Below are positions 49,974 through 63,381 of a DNA stretch of 64,000 bases, piece by piece. The stretch is from positions 71,287,533 through 71,351,532 of the forward strand of contig CM054120.1 of assembly GCA_028673005.1 (NCBI GenBank), written 5' to 3'. The first letter of the stretch is position 1. The number at the start of each line of letters is the position of its first letter. Origin of the DNA: Tanypteryx hageni. Taxonomy: Eukaryota > Arthropoda > Insecta > Odonata > Petaluridae. A model generated the notes under the pieces. The model was given only the letters and a program-made list of their open reading frames with translations, made no database searches and was not told the DNA's origin. Position numbers and translations under genes: made by a program.

Positions 49974-52223
49974 ATGCCAAGTCTAGCGATTGGAAGCCAA
50001 CTTATAACATCTTCTGTTGCCTTTGGCGGAGCATTGGCCTCCATTATGCCAAGGTTAACAGCACGGCCGAGCACGATCCTTCTTTTAATCGAATCAAAGA
50101 GAGAATGGAAAGAACTGTACTAAACCTTGGCAAAGTCAGCAGTCCAGCATCATACAATGAATCTTTTTCACAGTGGGAGTTGAAGTCGGTGATTGGGGAT
50201 GTTAAGGATACTTGTCCTGGCTTGGACAGTATCCATAATGCCTTCCTCAAACATTTGCCCATAGATGCCGAACAGGACCTACTGAAAACACTCAATCAAC
50301 TTTGGGCTGAGGGTGCTTTCCCTGAATCATTGCGGGAATCGGCAATTGTCCTTATCCCTAAATAGGGAAAGGACAAGTGCCAGCCTTTCAGCTATACCGC
50401 AATCTCCTTGATTAGCTGCCTGTGCAAACTGATGGAGATAAGGGTCAACGGACGTCTAGTTTGGTGCCTTGTCATCAGCAACCTTATCTCAAATGTCCAG
50501 TGTGGTTTATGACGTAGCAGGTCTACAGTGGACCACATAGTCAGGATCGACAGCTTTATCCAAGAGGCCTTTCTTCTATGCTAGCATGTCATAGGAGTCC
50601 TATGTGACATAAATAATTGGTACGAGAATACCTGGCGATACAAGATTGTATGCACTCTTAAAGAATGGGGTTTTTAAGGTAGACTACCAATTTTTATCAA
50701 AAACTTTCTAATGGAGCGTACTTTTAGAGTTCCTATCACAGTCTTTTGTCTAAGAATATGGTGCCCCTCAGGGTTTTGTTTTAAGTGTAATGCTATTCGC
50801 AATAGCTATGAATGATGATGTGGACTGCATTAAATCACCGGCTCATAGATTGTTGACGGCCTTGCTATTTTCTGTAGGTCATCGAATTTGAGGATGGCTT
50901 AAGGCAAATTCAGTTGACACATAACCGGCTCCATATATGGTCTTGTGAAACTGAATTCCACTTCTCCAAAGAGAAGACCAAGTGTATGTATACTCCCAAT
51001 AATGATACTCAAATTTCGCATGTAAATTCGACAGCATTTAGAAATACTCTTGCATAATTTCAAGAATATAATAATTTAAAAGGTCATGGAAAATTAAATG
51101 CTGTGATGTTAAAATTGATAAATAGATCAAGATGTGGGGTTCCTGATGATATTGTTAGTTTTGCTACCCATAGGTATAAATGGCAAACTACGCTTTTAAA
51201 ATGGTAATATGTGTTAGGTAATGATGAACTTTTAAATCTTGCTAAAGCCGCATATGAAATGTGGCAATAAAATACAAATCTTCTATTTAAATATATCAAT
51301 CAAAATCCAGATATAATTATTTCTTATAAACGAGGGGACCACGAATTAAAAAAAAAATCCAAATAGCTCTACTAATTTAGATGGTAAGGCAGGAATGTTA
51401 GCTTATTCAGAATACCCAAACAAAGATAATACGCCTATTGAAATACATATTGATCAAGATGAATTATTGTATTTAAAGATATGTAAACTCTACCGGGTCT
51501 CACGCGGCAGGAAAATGGTACGGAGTCAATGAACGCGCCGGTAATCTTCCAAGAAGGCTTTATTTCCTCTCATGATCTAATCTCTTCCCCATGACTTCCA
51601 CCCATCCTCTACATACAACATTGTCTTTCATCCCGCATTTCCATTGCCCCTCGCAAAGAACCTCTCGCAAAGTACCTCTCGCAAAGTACCTCTCGCAAAG
51701 TACCTCTCGCTATACTTTGCCGTCATCACATGACCAGCCCTTACCATTGGCTACCTCGAGTGGCTTCATTGGCATGGCTCCGGCAGAAATTCCCAAGCTT
51801 GCGGCTCCCAGTGTTAACCGATGCGAGGCAGGAAGTATCATGTAGCCACGATTACATAATGCAGCCAAAGGCAGGTGGCCAGCTAGCAGAAAGTGCTGCC
51901 TTCACTACACGAAAATTACAAAACGAAATTGTAAATGCAATTTATTGAATTCAAGTCTAATTGAAGGTAATATATATAACAGAAGAGATTTTAGTACTCA
52001 TAACTGTGATGTATTGTGTACACAGTTCCTCTTCTAATTTTATAGGACGATGAATATGCTAGAACGAATAAACAAAGCATGAGTAACACATTAGGAGCTG
52101 TACATGAAAGTAAACTAATATAAAACTTAAAAAAGAATATTATCCTCCATTAACCACTGGACTCCAGTTGCACAGGTCTGGAATAGGGTTAATAAGATCT
52201 CAGGCAATTACCACTCTACAAGC
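49974..52223 (+). repeat. Array unit 21
   Basis: RT 49890-50988, MMP 50989-51463. G-type linker with GTTAACAGC and K-D-T-C-P-G. RT tail damaged. MMP has A-TAA-F-Q in place of A-L-F-Q (GCATAATTTC near 51053). Four 14-mers at 51652-51707, the first with AAAGAACC. Confidence 0.95.
51652..51707 (+). repeat. 14-bp minisatellite, 4 copies
   Basis: The first copy carries T to A (CGCAAAGAACCTCT). The mate block at 60573 has the same marked first copy but one more perfect copy. Confidence 0.95.
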
Positions 52224-54446
52224 ATGCCAAGTCTAGCGATTGGAAGCCAACTTATAACATCTTCTGTTGCCATTGGCAAAGCATTAGGCCTCCATTATGC
52301 CAAGGTTAGCAGCACGGCCGAGCAGGATCCTTCTTTTAATCGAATCAAAGAGAGAATGGAAAGAACTGTAGTAAACCTTGGCAAAGTCAGCAGTCCAGCA
52401 TCATACAATGAACCTTTTTCACAGTGGGAGTTGAAGTCGGTGATTGGGGATGTTAAGGATACTTGTCCTGGCTTTTACAGTATCCATAATGCCTTCCTCA
52501 AACATTTGCCCATAGATGCCGAACAGGACCTACTGAAAACACTCAATCAACTTTGGGCTGAGGGTGCTTTCCCTGAATCATTGCGGGAATCGGCAATTGT
52601 CCTTATCCCTAAATAGGGAAAGGACAAGTGCCAGCCTTTCAGCTATACCGCAATCTCCTTGATTAGCTGCCTGTGCAAACTGATGGAGATAAGGGTCAAC
52701 GGACGTCTAGTTTGGTGCCTTGTCATCAGCAACCTTATCTCAAATGTCCAGTGTGGTTTATGACGTAGCAGGTCTACAGTGGACCACATAGTCAGGATCG
52801 ACAGCTTTATCCAAGAGGCCTTTCTTCTATGCTAGCATGTCATAGGAGTCCTATGTGACATAAATAATTGGTACGAGAATACCTGGCGATACAAGATTGT
52901 ATGCACTCTTAAAGAATGGGGTTTTTAAGGTAGACTACCAATTTTTATCAAAAACTTTCTAATGGAGCGTACTTTTAGAGTTCCTATCACAGTCTTTTGT
53001 CTAAGAATATGGTGCCCCTCAGGGTTTTGTTTTAAGTGTAATGCTATTCGCAATAGCTATGAATGATGATGTGGACTGCATTAAATCACCGGCTCATAGA
53101 TTGTTGACGGCCTTGCTATTTTCTGCAGGTCATCGAATTTGAGGATGGCTGAAGGCAAATTCAGTTGACACATAACCGGCTCCATATATGGTCTTGTGAA
53201 ACTGAATTCCACTTCTCCAAAGAGAAGACCAAGTGTATGTATACTCCCAATAATGATACTCAAATTTCGCATGTAAATTCGACAGCATTTAGAAATACTC
53301 TTGCATAATTTCAAGAATATAATAATTTAAAAGGTCATGGAAAATTAAATGCTGAGATGTTAAAATTGATAAATAGATCAAGATGTGGGGTTCCTGATGA
53401 TATTGTTAGTTTTGCTACCCATAGGTATAAATGGCAAACTACGCTTTTAAAATGGTAATATGTGTTAGGTAATGATGAACTTTTAAATCTTGCTAAAGCC
53501 GCATATGAAATGTGGCAATAAAATACAAATCTTCTATTTAAATATATCAATCAAAATCCAGATATAATTATTTCTTATAAACAAGGGGACCACGAATTAA
53601 AAAAAAAATCCAAATAGCTCTACTAATTTAGATGGTAAGGCAGGAATGTTAGCTTATTCAGAATACCCAAACAAAGATAATACGCCTATTGAAATACATA
53701 TTGATCAAGATGAATTATTGTATTTAAAGATATGTAAACTCTACCGGGTCTCACGCGGCAGGAAAATGGTACGGAGTCAATGAACGCGCCGGTAATCTTC
53801 CAAGAAGGCTTTATTTCCTCTCATGATCTAATCTCTTCCCCATGACTTCCACCCATCCTCTACATACAACATTGTCTTTCATCCCGCATTTCCATTGCCC
53901 CTCGCAAAGTACCTCTCGCAAAGTACCTCTCGCTATACTTTGCCGTCATCACATGACCAGCCCTTACCATTGGCTACCTCGAGTGGCTTCATTGGCATGG
54001 CTCCGGCAGAAATTCCCACGCTTGCGGCTCCCAGTGTTAACCGATGCGAGGCAGGAAGTATCATGTAGCCACGATTACATAATGCAGCCAAAGGCAGGTG
54101 GCCAGCTAGCAGAAAGTGCTGCCTTCACTACACGAAAATTACAAAACGAAATTGTAAATGCAATTTATTGAATTCAAGTCTAACTGAAGGTAATATATAT
54201 AACAGAAGAGATTTTAGTACTCATAACTGTGATGTATTGTGTACACAGTTCCTCTTCTAATTTTATAGGACGATGAATATGCTAGAACGAATAAACAAAG
54301 CATGAGTAACACATTAGGAGCTGTACATGAAAGTATACTAATATAAAACTTAAAAAAGAATATTATCCTCCATTAACCACTGGACTCCAGTTGCACAGGT
54401 CTGGAATAGGGTTAATAAGATCTCAGGCAAATACCACTCTACAAGC
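52224..54446 (+). repeat. Array unit 22
   Basis: RT 52140-53239, MMP 53240-53714. K-type linker with A-E-Q-D-P (H to Q) and P-G-F-Y-S (L-D to F-Y). RT tail GGCTGAAGG, a third form. MMP shares the GCATAATTTC stop. Two 14-mers at 53903-53930. Confidence 0.95.
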
Positions 54447-56669
54447 ATGCCAAGTCTAGCGATTGGAAGCCAACTTATAACATCTTCTGTTGCCATTGGC
54501 AAAGCATTAGGCCTCCATTATGCCAAGGTTAGCAGCACGGCCGAGCACGATCCTTCTTTTAATCGAATCAAAGAGAGAATGGAAAGAACTGTAGTAAACC
54601 TTGGCAAAGTCAGCAGTCCAGCATCATACAATGAACCTTTTTCACAGTGGGAGTTGAAGTCGGTGATTGGGGATGTTAAGGATTCTTGTCCTGGCTTGGA
54701 CAGTATCCATAATGCCTTCCTCAAACATCTGCCCATAGATGCCGAACAGGACCTACTGAAAACACTCAATCAACTTCGGGCTGAGGGTGCTTTCCCTGAA
54801 TCATTGCGGGAATCGGCAATTGTCCCTATCCCTAAATAGGGAAAGGACAAGTGCCAGGCATTCAGCTATACCGCAATCTCCTTGACCAGCTGCCTGTGCA
54901 AACTGATGGAGATAAGGGTCAACGGACGTCTAGTTTGGTGCCTTGTCATCAGCAACCTTATCTCAAATGTCCAGTGTGGTTTATGACGTAGCAGGTCTAC
55001 AGTGGACCACATAGTCAGGATCGACAGCTTTATCCAAGAGGCCTTTCTTCTATGCTAGCATGTCATAGGAGTCCTATGTGACATAAATAATTGGTACGAG
55101 AATACCTGGCGATACAAGATTGTATGCACTCTTAAAGAATGGGGTTTTTAAGGTAGACTACCAATTTTTACCCAAAACTTTCTAATGGAGCGTACTTTTA
55201 GAGTTCCTATCACAGTCTTTTGTCTAAGAATATAGTGCCCCTCAGGGTTTTGTTTTAAGTGTAATGCTATTCGCAATAGCTATGAATGATGATGTGGACT
55301 GCATTAAATCACCGGCTCATAGATTGTTGACGGCCTTGCTATTTTCTGCAGGTCATCGAATTTGAGGATGGCTTAAGGCAAATTCAGTTGACACATAACC
55401 GGCTCCATATATGGTCTTGTGAAACTGAATTCCACTTCTCCAAAGAGAAGACCAAGTGTATGTATACTCCCAATAATGATACTCAAATTTCGCATGTAAA
55501 TTCGACAGCATTTAGAAATGCTCTTGCATTATTTCAAGAATATAATAATTTAAAAGGTCATGGAAAATTAAATGCTGAGATGTTAAAATTGATAAATAGA
55601 TCAAGATGTGGGGTTCCTGATGATATTGTTAGTTTTGCTACCCATAGGTATAAATGGCAAACTACGCTTTTAAAATGGTAATATGTGTTAGGTAATGATG
55701 AACTTTTAAATCTTGCTAAAGCCGCATATGAAATGTGGCAATAAAATACAAATCTTCTATTTAAATATATCAATCAAAATCCAGATATAATTATTTCTTA
55801 TAAACGAGGGGACCATGAATTTAAAAAAAAATCCATATAGCTCTACTAATTTAGATCGTAAGGCAGGAATGTTAGCTTATTCAGAATACCCAAACAAAGA
55901 TAATACGCCTATTGAAATACATATTGATCAAGATGAATTATTGTATTTAAAGATACGTAAACTCTACCGGGTCTCACGCGGCAGGAAAATGGAACGGAGT
56001 CAATGAACGCGCCGGTAATCTTCCAAAAAGGCTTTATTTCCTCTCATGATCTAATCTCTTCACCATGACTTCCACCCATCCTCTACATACAACATTGTCT
56101 TTCATCCCGCATTTCCATTGCTCCTCGCAAAGTACCTCTCGCAAAGTACCTCTCGCTATACTTTGCCGTCATCACATGACCAGCCCTTACCATTGGCTAC
56201 CTCGAGTGGCTTCATTGGCATGGCTCCGGCAGAAATTCCCAAGCTTGCGGCTCCCAGTGTTAACCGATGCGAGGCAGGAAGTATCATGTAGCCACGATTA
56301 CATAATGCAGCCAAAGGCAGGTGGCCAGCTAGCAGAAAGTGCTGCCTTCACTACACGAAAATTACAAAACGAAATTGTAAATGCAATTTATTGAATTCAA
56401 GTCTAATTGAAGGTAATATATATAACAGAAGAGATTTTAGTACTCATAACTGTGATGTATTGTGTACACAGTTCCTCTTCTAATTTTATAGGACGATGAA
56501 TATGCTAGAACGAATAAACAAAGCATGAGTAACACATTAGGAGCTGTACATGAAAGTAAACTAATATAAAACTTAAAAAAGAATATTATCCTCCATTAAC
56601 CACTGGACTCCAGTTGCACAGGTCTGGAATAGGGTTAATAAGATCTCAGGCAATTACCACTCTACAAGC
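54447..56669 (+). repeat. Array unit 23
   Basis: RT 54363-55462, MMP 55463-55937. Counterpart of unit 19, but the cysteine-switch Cys codon is intact (TGTGGGG near 55607). Catalytic piece open at 55815-56006. Two 14-mers at 56126-56153, after which the sequence switches to the unit 21/25 subtype (AAGCTTGCGG at 56241). Confidence 0.95.
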
Positions 56670-58894
56670 ATGCCAAGTCTAGCGATTGGAAGCCAACTTA
56701 TAACATCTTCTGTTGCCATTGGCAAAGCATTAGGCCTCCATTATGCCAAGGTTAGCAGCACGGCCGAGCAGGATCCTTCTTTTAATCGAATCAAAGAGAG
56801 AATGGAAAGAACTGTAGTAAACCTTGGCAAAGTCAGCAGTCCAGCATCATACAATGAACCTTTTTCACAGTGGGAGTTGAAGTCGGTGATTGGGGATGTT
56901 AAGGATTCTTGTCCTGGCTTGGACAGTATCCATAATGCCTTCCTCAAACATCTGCCCATAGATGCCGAACAGGACCTACTGAATACACTCAATCAACTTC
57001 GGGCTGAGGGTGCTTTCCCTGAATCATTGCGGGAATCGGCAATTGTCCCTATCCCTAAATAGGGAAAGGACAAGTGCCAGGCATTCAGCTATACCGCAAT
57101 CTCCTTGACCAGCTGCCTGTGCAAACTGATGGAGATAAGGGTCAACCGACGTCTAGTTTGGTGCCTTGTCATCAGCAACCTTATCTCAAATGTCCAGTGT
57201 GGTTTATGACGTAGCAGGTCTACAGTGGACCACATAGTCAGGATCGACAGCTTTATCCAAGAGGCCTTTCTTCTATGCTAGCATGTCATAGGAGTCCTAT
57301 GTGACATAAATAATTGGTACGAGAATACCTGGCGATACAAGATTGTATGCACTCTTAAAGAATGGGGTTTTTAAGGTAGACTACCAATTTTTATCCAAAA
57401 CTTTTTAATGGAGCGTACTTTTAGAGTTCCTATCACAGTGTTTTGTCTAAGAATATTGTGCCCCTCAGAGTTTTGTTTTATGTGTAATGCTATTCGCAAT
57501 AGCTATGAATGATGATGTGGACTGCATTAAATCACCGGCTCATAGATTGTTGACGGCCTTGCTATTTTCTGCTTGTCATCGAATTTGAGGATGGCTGAAA
57601 GACAAATTCAGTTGACACATAATCGGCTCCATATATGGTCTTGTGAAACTGAATTCCACTTCTCCAAAGAGAAGACCATGTGTATGTATACTCCCAATAA
57701 TGATACTCAAAATTCGCATGTAAATTCGACAGCATTTAGAAATGCTCTTACATTATTTCAAGAATATAATAATTTAAAAGGTCATGGAAAATTAAATGCT
57801 GAGACGTTAAAATTGATAAATAGATAAAGATGTGGGGATCCTGATGATATTGTTAGTTTTGCTACCCATAGGTATAAATGGCAAACTACGCTTTTAAAAT
57901 GGTATTATGCGTTAGGTAATGAAGAATTTTTAAATTTTGCTAAAGCCGCGTATGAAATGTGGCAATAAAATACAAATCTTCTATTTAAATATATCAATCA
58001 AAATCCAGATATAATTATTTCTTATAAACGAGGGGACCACGAATTAAAAGAAAAATCCATATAGCTCTACTAATTTAGATCGTAAGGCAGGAATGTTAGC
58101 TTATTCAGAATACCAAAACAAAGATAATATGCCTATTGAAATACATATTGATCAAGATGAATTATTGTATTTAAAGATATGTAAACTCTACCGGGTCCCA
58201 CGCTGCAGGAAAATGGAACAGAGTCAATGAACGCGCCGGTAATCTTCCAAAAAGGCTTTATTTCCACTCATGATCTAATCTCTTCCCCATGACTTCCACC
58301 CATCCTCTACACACAACATTATGTCTTTAATCACGCATTTCCACTGCCCCTCGCAAAGTACCTCTTGCTAAGTACCTCTCGCCATTCTTTGCCATTATCA
58401 CATGACCAGCCCTTACCATTGGCTTCCTCGAGTGGCTTCATTGGCATGGCTCCAGCAGAAATTCCCACACTTGCAGCACCAGTGTTAACCGATACGAGGC
58501 AGTAAGTATCATGTAGCCAAGATTACATAATGCAGCCAAAGGCAGGTGGCCAGCTAGCAGAAAGTGCTGCCTCCACTACAGGAAAATTACAAAATGAAAT
58601 TGTAAAGGCAATGTATTCAATTCAAGTCTAACTGAAGGTAATATATTTAACGGAAATGATTTTAGTACTCATCACTGTGATGTATTGTGTACACAGTTCC
58701 TCTTCTAATTTTATAGGACGATGAATGGGCTAGAACGAATAAACAAAGCATGAGTAAGACATTAGGAGCTGTACATGAAAGTAAACTAATATATAACTTA
58801 AAAAAGAATATTATCCTCCATTAACCACAGGACTCCAGTTGCACAGGTCTGGAATAGGGTTAATAAGATCTCAGGCAAATACCACTCTACAAGC
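56670..58894 (+). repeat. Array unit 24
   Basis: RT 56586-57686, MMP 57687-58161. Begins like units 22/26 (CAATTACC, A-E-Q-D-P) and then follows unit 20 (L-L-N-T, TAA before the cysteine switch at 57825-57827). Confidence 0.95.
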
Positions 58895-61158
58895 ATGCCA
58901 AGTCTAGCGATTGGAAGCCAACTTATAACATCTTCTGTTGCCTTTGGCGGAGCATTGGCCTCCATTATGCCAAGGTTAACAGCACGGCCGAGCACGATCC
59001 TTCTTTTAATCGAATCAAAGAGAGAATGGAAAGAACTGTACTAAACCTTGGCAAAGTCAGCAGTCCAGCATCATACAATGAATCTTTTTCACAGTGGGAG
59101 TTGAAGTCGGTGATTGGGGATGTTAAGGATACTTGTCCTGGCTTGGACAGTATCCATAATGCCTTCCTCAAACATTTGCCCATAGATGCCGAACAGGACC
59201 TACTGAAAACACTCAATCAACTTTGGGCTGAGGGTGCTTTCCCTGAATCATTGCGGGAATCGGCAATTGTCCTTATCCCTAAATAGGGAAAGGACAAGTG
59301 CCAGCCTTTCAGCTATACCGCAATCTCCTTGATTAGCTGCCTGTGCAAACTGATGGAGATAAGGGTCAACGGACGTCTAGTTTGGTGCCTTGTCATCAGC
59401 AACCTTATCTCAAATGTCCAGTGTGGTTTATGACGTAGCAGGTCTACAGTGGACCACATAGTCAGGATCGACAGCTTTATCCAAGAGGCCTTTCTTCTAT
59501 GCTAGCATGTCATAGGAGTCCTATGTGACATAAATAATTGGTACGAGAATACCTGGCGATACAAGATTGTATGCACTCTTAAAGAATGGGGTTTTTAAGG
59601 TAGACTACCAATTTTTATCAAAAACTTTCTAATGGAGCGTACTTTTAGAGTTCCTATCACAGTCTTTTGTCTAAGAATATGGTGCCCCTCAGGGTTTTGT
59701 TTTAAGTGTAATGCTATTCGCAATAGCTATGAATGATGATGTGGACTGCATTAAATCACCGGCTCATAGATTGTTGACGGCCTTGCTATTTTCTGTAGGT
59801 CATCGAATTTGAGGATGGCTTAAGGCAAATTCAGTTGACACATAACCGGCTCCATATATGGTCTTGTGAAACTGAATTCCACTTCTCCAAAGAGAAGACC
59901 AAGTGTATGTATACTCCCAATAATGATACTCAAATTTCGCATGTAAATTCGACAGCATTTAGAAATACTCTTGCATAATTTCAAGAATATAATAATTTAA
60001 AAGGTCATGGAAAATTAAATGCTGTGATGTTAAAATTGATAAATAGATCAAGATGTGGGGTTCCTGATGATATTGTTAGTTTTGCTACCCATAGGTATAA
60101 ATGGCAAACTACGCTTTTAAAATGGTAATATGTGTTAGGTAATGATGAACTTTTAAATCTTGCTAAAGCCGCATATGAAATGTGGCAATAAAATACAAAT
60201 CTTCTATTTAAATATATCAATCAAAATCCAGATATAATTATTTCTTATAAACGAGGGGACCACGAATTAAAAAAAAAATCCAAATAGCTCTACTAATTTA
60301 GATGGTAAGGCAGGAATGTTAGCTTATTCAGAATACCCAAACAAAGATAATACGCCTATTGAAATACATATTGATCAAGATGAATTATTGTATTTAAAGA
60401 TATGTAAACTCTACCGGGTCTCACGCGGCAGGAAAATGGTACGGAGTCAATGAACGCGCCGGTAATCTTCCAAGAAGGCTTTATTTCCTCTCATGATCTA
60501 ATCTCTTCCCCATGACTTCCACCCATCCTCTACATACAACATTGTCTTTCATCCCGCATTTCCATTGCCCCTCGCAAAGAACCTCTCGCAAAGTACCTCT
60601 CGCAAAGTACCTCTCGCAAAGTACCTCTCGCAAAGTACCTCTCGCTATACTTTGCCGTCATCACATGACCAGCCCTTACCATTGGCTACCTCGAGTGGCT
60701 TCATTGGCATGGCTCCGGCAGAAATTCCCAAGCTTGCGGCTCCCAGTGTTAACCGATGCGAGGCAGGAAGTATCATGTAGCCACGATTACATAATGCAGC
60801 CAAAGGCAGGTGGCCAGCTAGCAGAAAGTGCTGCCTTCACTACACGAAAATTACAAAACGAAATTGTAAATGCAATTTATTGAATTCAAGTCTAATTGAA
60901 GGTAATATATATAACAGAAGAGATTTTAGTACTCATAACTGTGATGTATTGTGTACACAGTTCCTCTTCTAATTTTATAGGACGATGAATATGCTAGAAC
61001 GAATAAACAAAGCATGAGTAACACATTAGGAGCTGTACATGAAAGTAAACTAATATAAAACTTAAAAAAGAATATTATCCTCCATTAACCACTGGACTCC
61101 AGTTGCACAGGTCTGGAATAGGGTTAATAAGATCTCAGGCAATTACCACTCTACAAGC
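58895..61158 (+). repeat. Array unit 25 (longest interior unit)
   Basis: RT 58811-59909, MMP 59910-60384. Counterpart of unit 21. Five 14-mers at 60573-60642 give 2264 bp. Confidence 0.95.
60573..60642 (+). repeat. 14-bp minisatellite, 5 copies
   Basis: A marked first copy (AAAGAACC) plus four perfect copies, one more than at 51652-51707. Confidence 0.96.
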
Positions 61159-63381
61159 ATGCCAAGTCTAGCGATTGGAAGCCAACTTATAACATCTTCT
61201 GTTGCCATTGGCAAAGCATTAGGCCTCCATTATGCCAAGGTTAGCAGCACGGCCGAGCAGGATCCTTCTTTTAATCGAATCAAAGAGAGAATGGAAAGAA
61301 CTGTAGTAAACCTTGGCAAAGTCAGCAGTCCAGCATCATACAATGAACCTTTTTCACAGTGGGAGTTGAAGTCGGTGATTGGGGATGTTAAGGATACTTG
61401 TCCTGGCTTTTACAGTATCCATAATGCCTTCCTCAAACATTTGCCCATAGATGCCGAACAGGACCTACTGAAAACACTCAATCAACTTTGGGCTGAGGGT
61501 GCTTTCCCTGAATCATTGCGGGAATCGGCAATTGTCCTTATCCCTAAATAGGGAAAGGACAAGTGCCAGCCTTTCAGCTATACCGCAATCTCCTTGATTA
61601 GCTGCCTGTGCAAACTGATGGAGATAAGGGTCAACGGACGTCTAGTTTGGTGCCTTGTCATCAGCAACCTTATCTCAAATGTCCAGTGTGGTTTATGACG
61701 TAGCAGGTCTACAGTGGACCACATAGTCAGGATCGACAGCTTTATCCAAGAGGCCTTTCTTCTATGCTAGCATGTCATAGGAGTCCTATGTGACATAAAT
61801 AATTGGTACGAGAATACCTGGCGATACAAGATTGTATGCACTCTTAAAGAATGGGGTTTTTAAGGTAGACTACCAATTTTTATCAAAAACTTTCTAATGG
61901 AGCGTACTTTTAGAGTTCCTATCACAGTCTTTTGTCTAAGAATATGGTGCCCCTCAGGGTTTTGTTTTAAGTGTAATGCTATTCGCAATAGCTATGAATG
62001 ATGATGTGGACTGCATTAAATCACCGGCTCATAGATTGTTGACGGCCTTGCTATTTTCTGCAGGTCATCGAATTTGAGGATGGCTTAAGGCAAATTCAGT
62101 TGACACATAACCGGCTCCATATATGGTCTTGTGAAACTGAATTCCACTTCTCCAAAGAGAAGACCAAGTGTATGTATACTCCCAATAATGATACTCAAAT
62201 TTCGCATGTAAATTCGACAGCATTTAGAAATACTCTTGCATAATTTCAAGAATATAATAATTTAAAAGGTCATGGAAAATTAAATGCTGAGATGTTAAAA
62301 TTGATAAATAGATCAAGATGTGGTGTTCCTGATGATATTGTTAGTTTTGCTACCCATAGGTATAAATGGCAAACTACGCTTTTAAAATGGTAATATGTGT
62401 TAGGTAATGATGAACTTTTAAATCTTGCTAAAGCCGCATATGAAATGTGGCAATAAAATACAAATCTTCTATTTAAATATATCAATCAAAATCCAGATAT
62501 AATTATTTCTTATAAACAAGGGGACCACGAATTAAAAAAAAAATCCAAATAGCTCTACTAATTTAGATGGTAAGGCAGGAATGTTAGCTTATTCAGAATA
62601 CCCAAACAAAGATAATACGCCTATTGAAATACATATTGATCAAGATGAATTATTGTATTTAAAGATATGTAAACTCTACCGGGTCTCACGCGGCAGGAAA
62701 ATGGTACGGAGTCAATGAACGCGCCGGTAATCTTCCAAGAAGGCTTTATTTCCTCTCATGATCTAATCTCTTCCCCATGACTTCCACCCATCCTCTACAT
62801 ACAACATTGTCTTTCATCCCGCATTTCCATTGCCCCTCGCAAAGTACCTCTCGCAAAGTACCTCTCGCTATACTTTGCCGTCATCACATGACCAGCCCTT
62901 ACCATTGGCTACCTCGAGTGGCTTCATTGGCATGGCTCCGGCAGAAATTCCCACGCTTGCGGCTCCCAGTGTTAACCGATGCGAGGCAGGAAGTATCATG
63001 TAGCCACGATTACATAATGCAGCCAAAGGCAGGTGGCCAGCTAGCAGAAAGTGCTGCCTTCACTACACGAAAATTACAAAACGAAATTGTAAATGCAATT
63101 TATTGAATTCAAGTCTAACTGAAGGTAATATATATAACAGAAGAGATTTTAGTACTCATAACTGTGATGTATTGTGTACACAGTTCCTCTTCTAATTTTA
63201 TAGGACGATGAATATGCTAGAACGAATAAACAAAGCATGAGTAACACATTAGGAGCTGTACATGAAAGTATACTAATATAAAACTTAAAAAAGAATATTA
63301 TCCTCCATTAACCACTGGACTCCAGTTGCACAGGTCTGGAATAGGGTTAATAAGATCTCAGGCAAATACCACTCTACAAGC
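61159..63381 (+). repeat. Array unit 26
   Basis: RT 61075-62174, MMP 62175-62649. Counterpart of unit 22 with the same F-Y-S change, but its RT tail is GGCTTAAGG and its cysteine-switch codons read TGTGGTGTTCC. Two 14-mers at 62838-62865. Confidence 0.95.

Larger units (their letters stand above)
45512..54446 (+). repeat. 4-unit higher-order repeat, copy 1 (8935 bp)
   Basis: Units 19-22. Private markers recur at +8935 or +8921 in copy 2: GACCATGAATTTA (46876/55811), TTCACCATGAC (47124/56059), AGATAAAGATG (48901/57822), TGGCTTTTACAG (52470/61405). The phase ATG spacing inside is 2237, 2225, 2250, 2223. Confidence 0.92.
54447..63381 (+). repeat. 4-unit higher-order repeat, copy 2 (8935 bp)
   Basis: Units 23-26, same subtype order as copy 1 with spacing 2223, 2225, 2264, 2223. 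It has one 14-mer fewer in its first unit and one more in its third, so the total length is unchanged. A third copy begins at 63382 and is cut by the window end. Confidence 0.92.
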
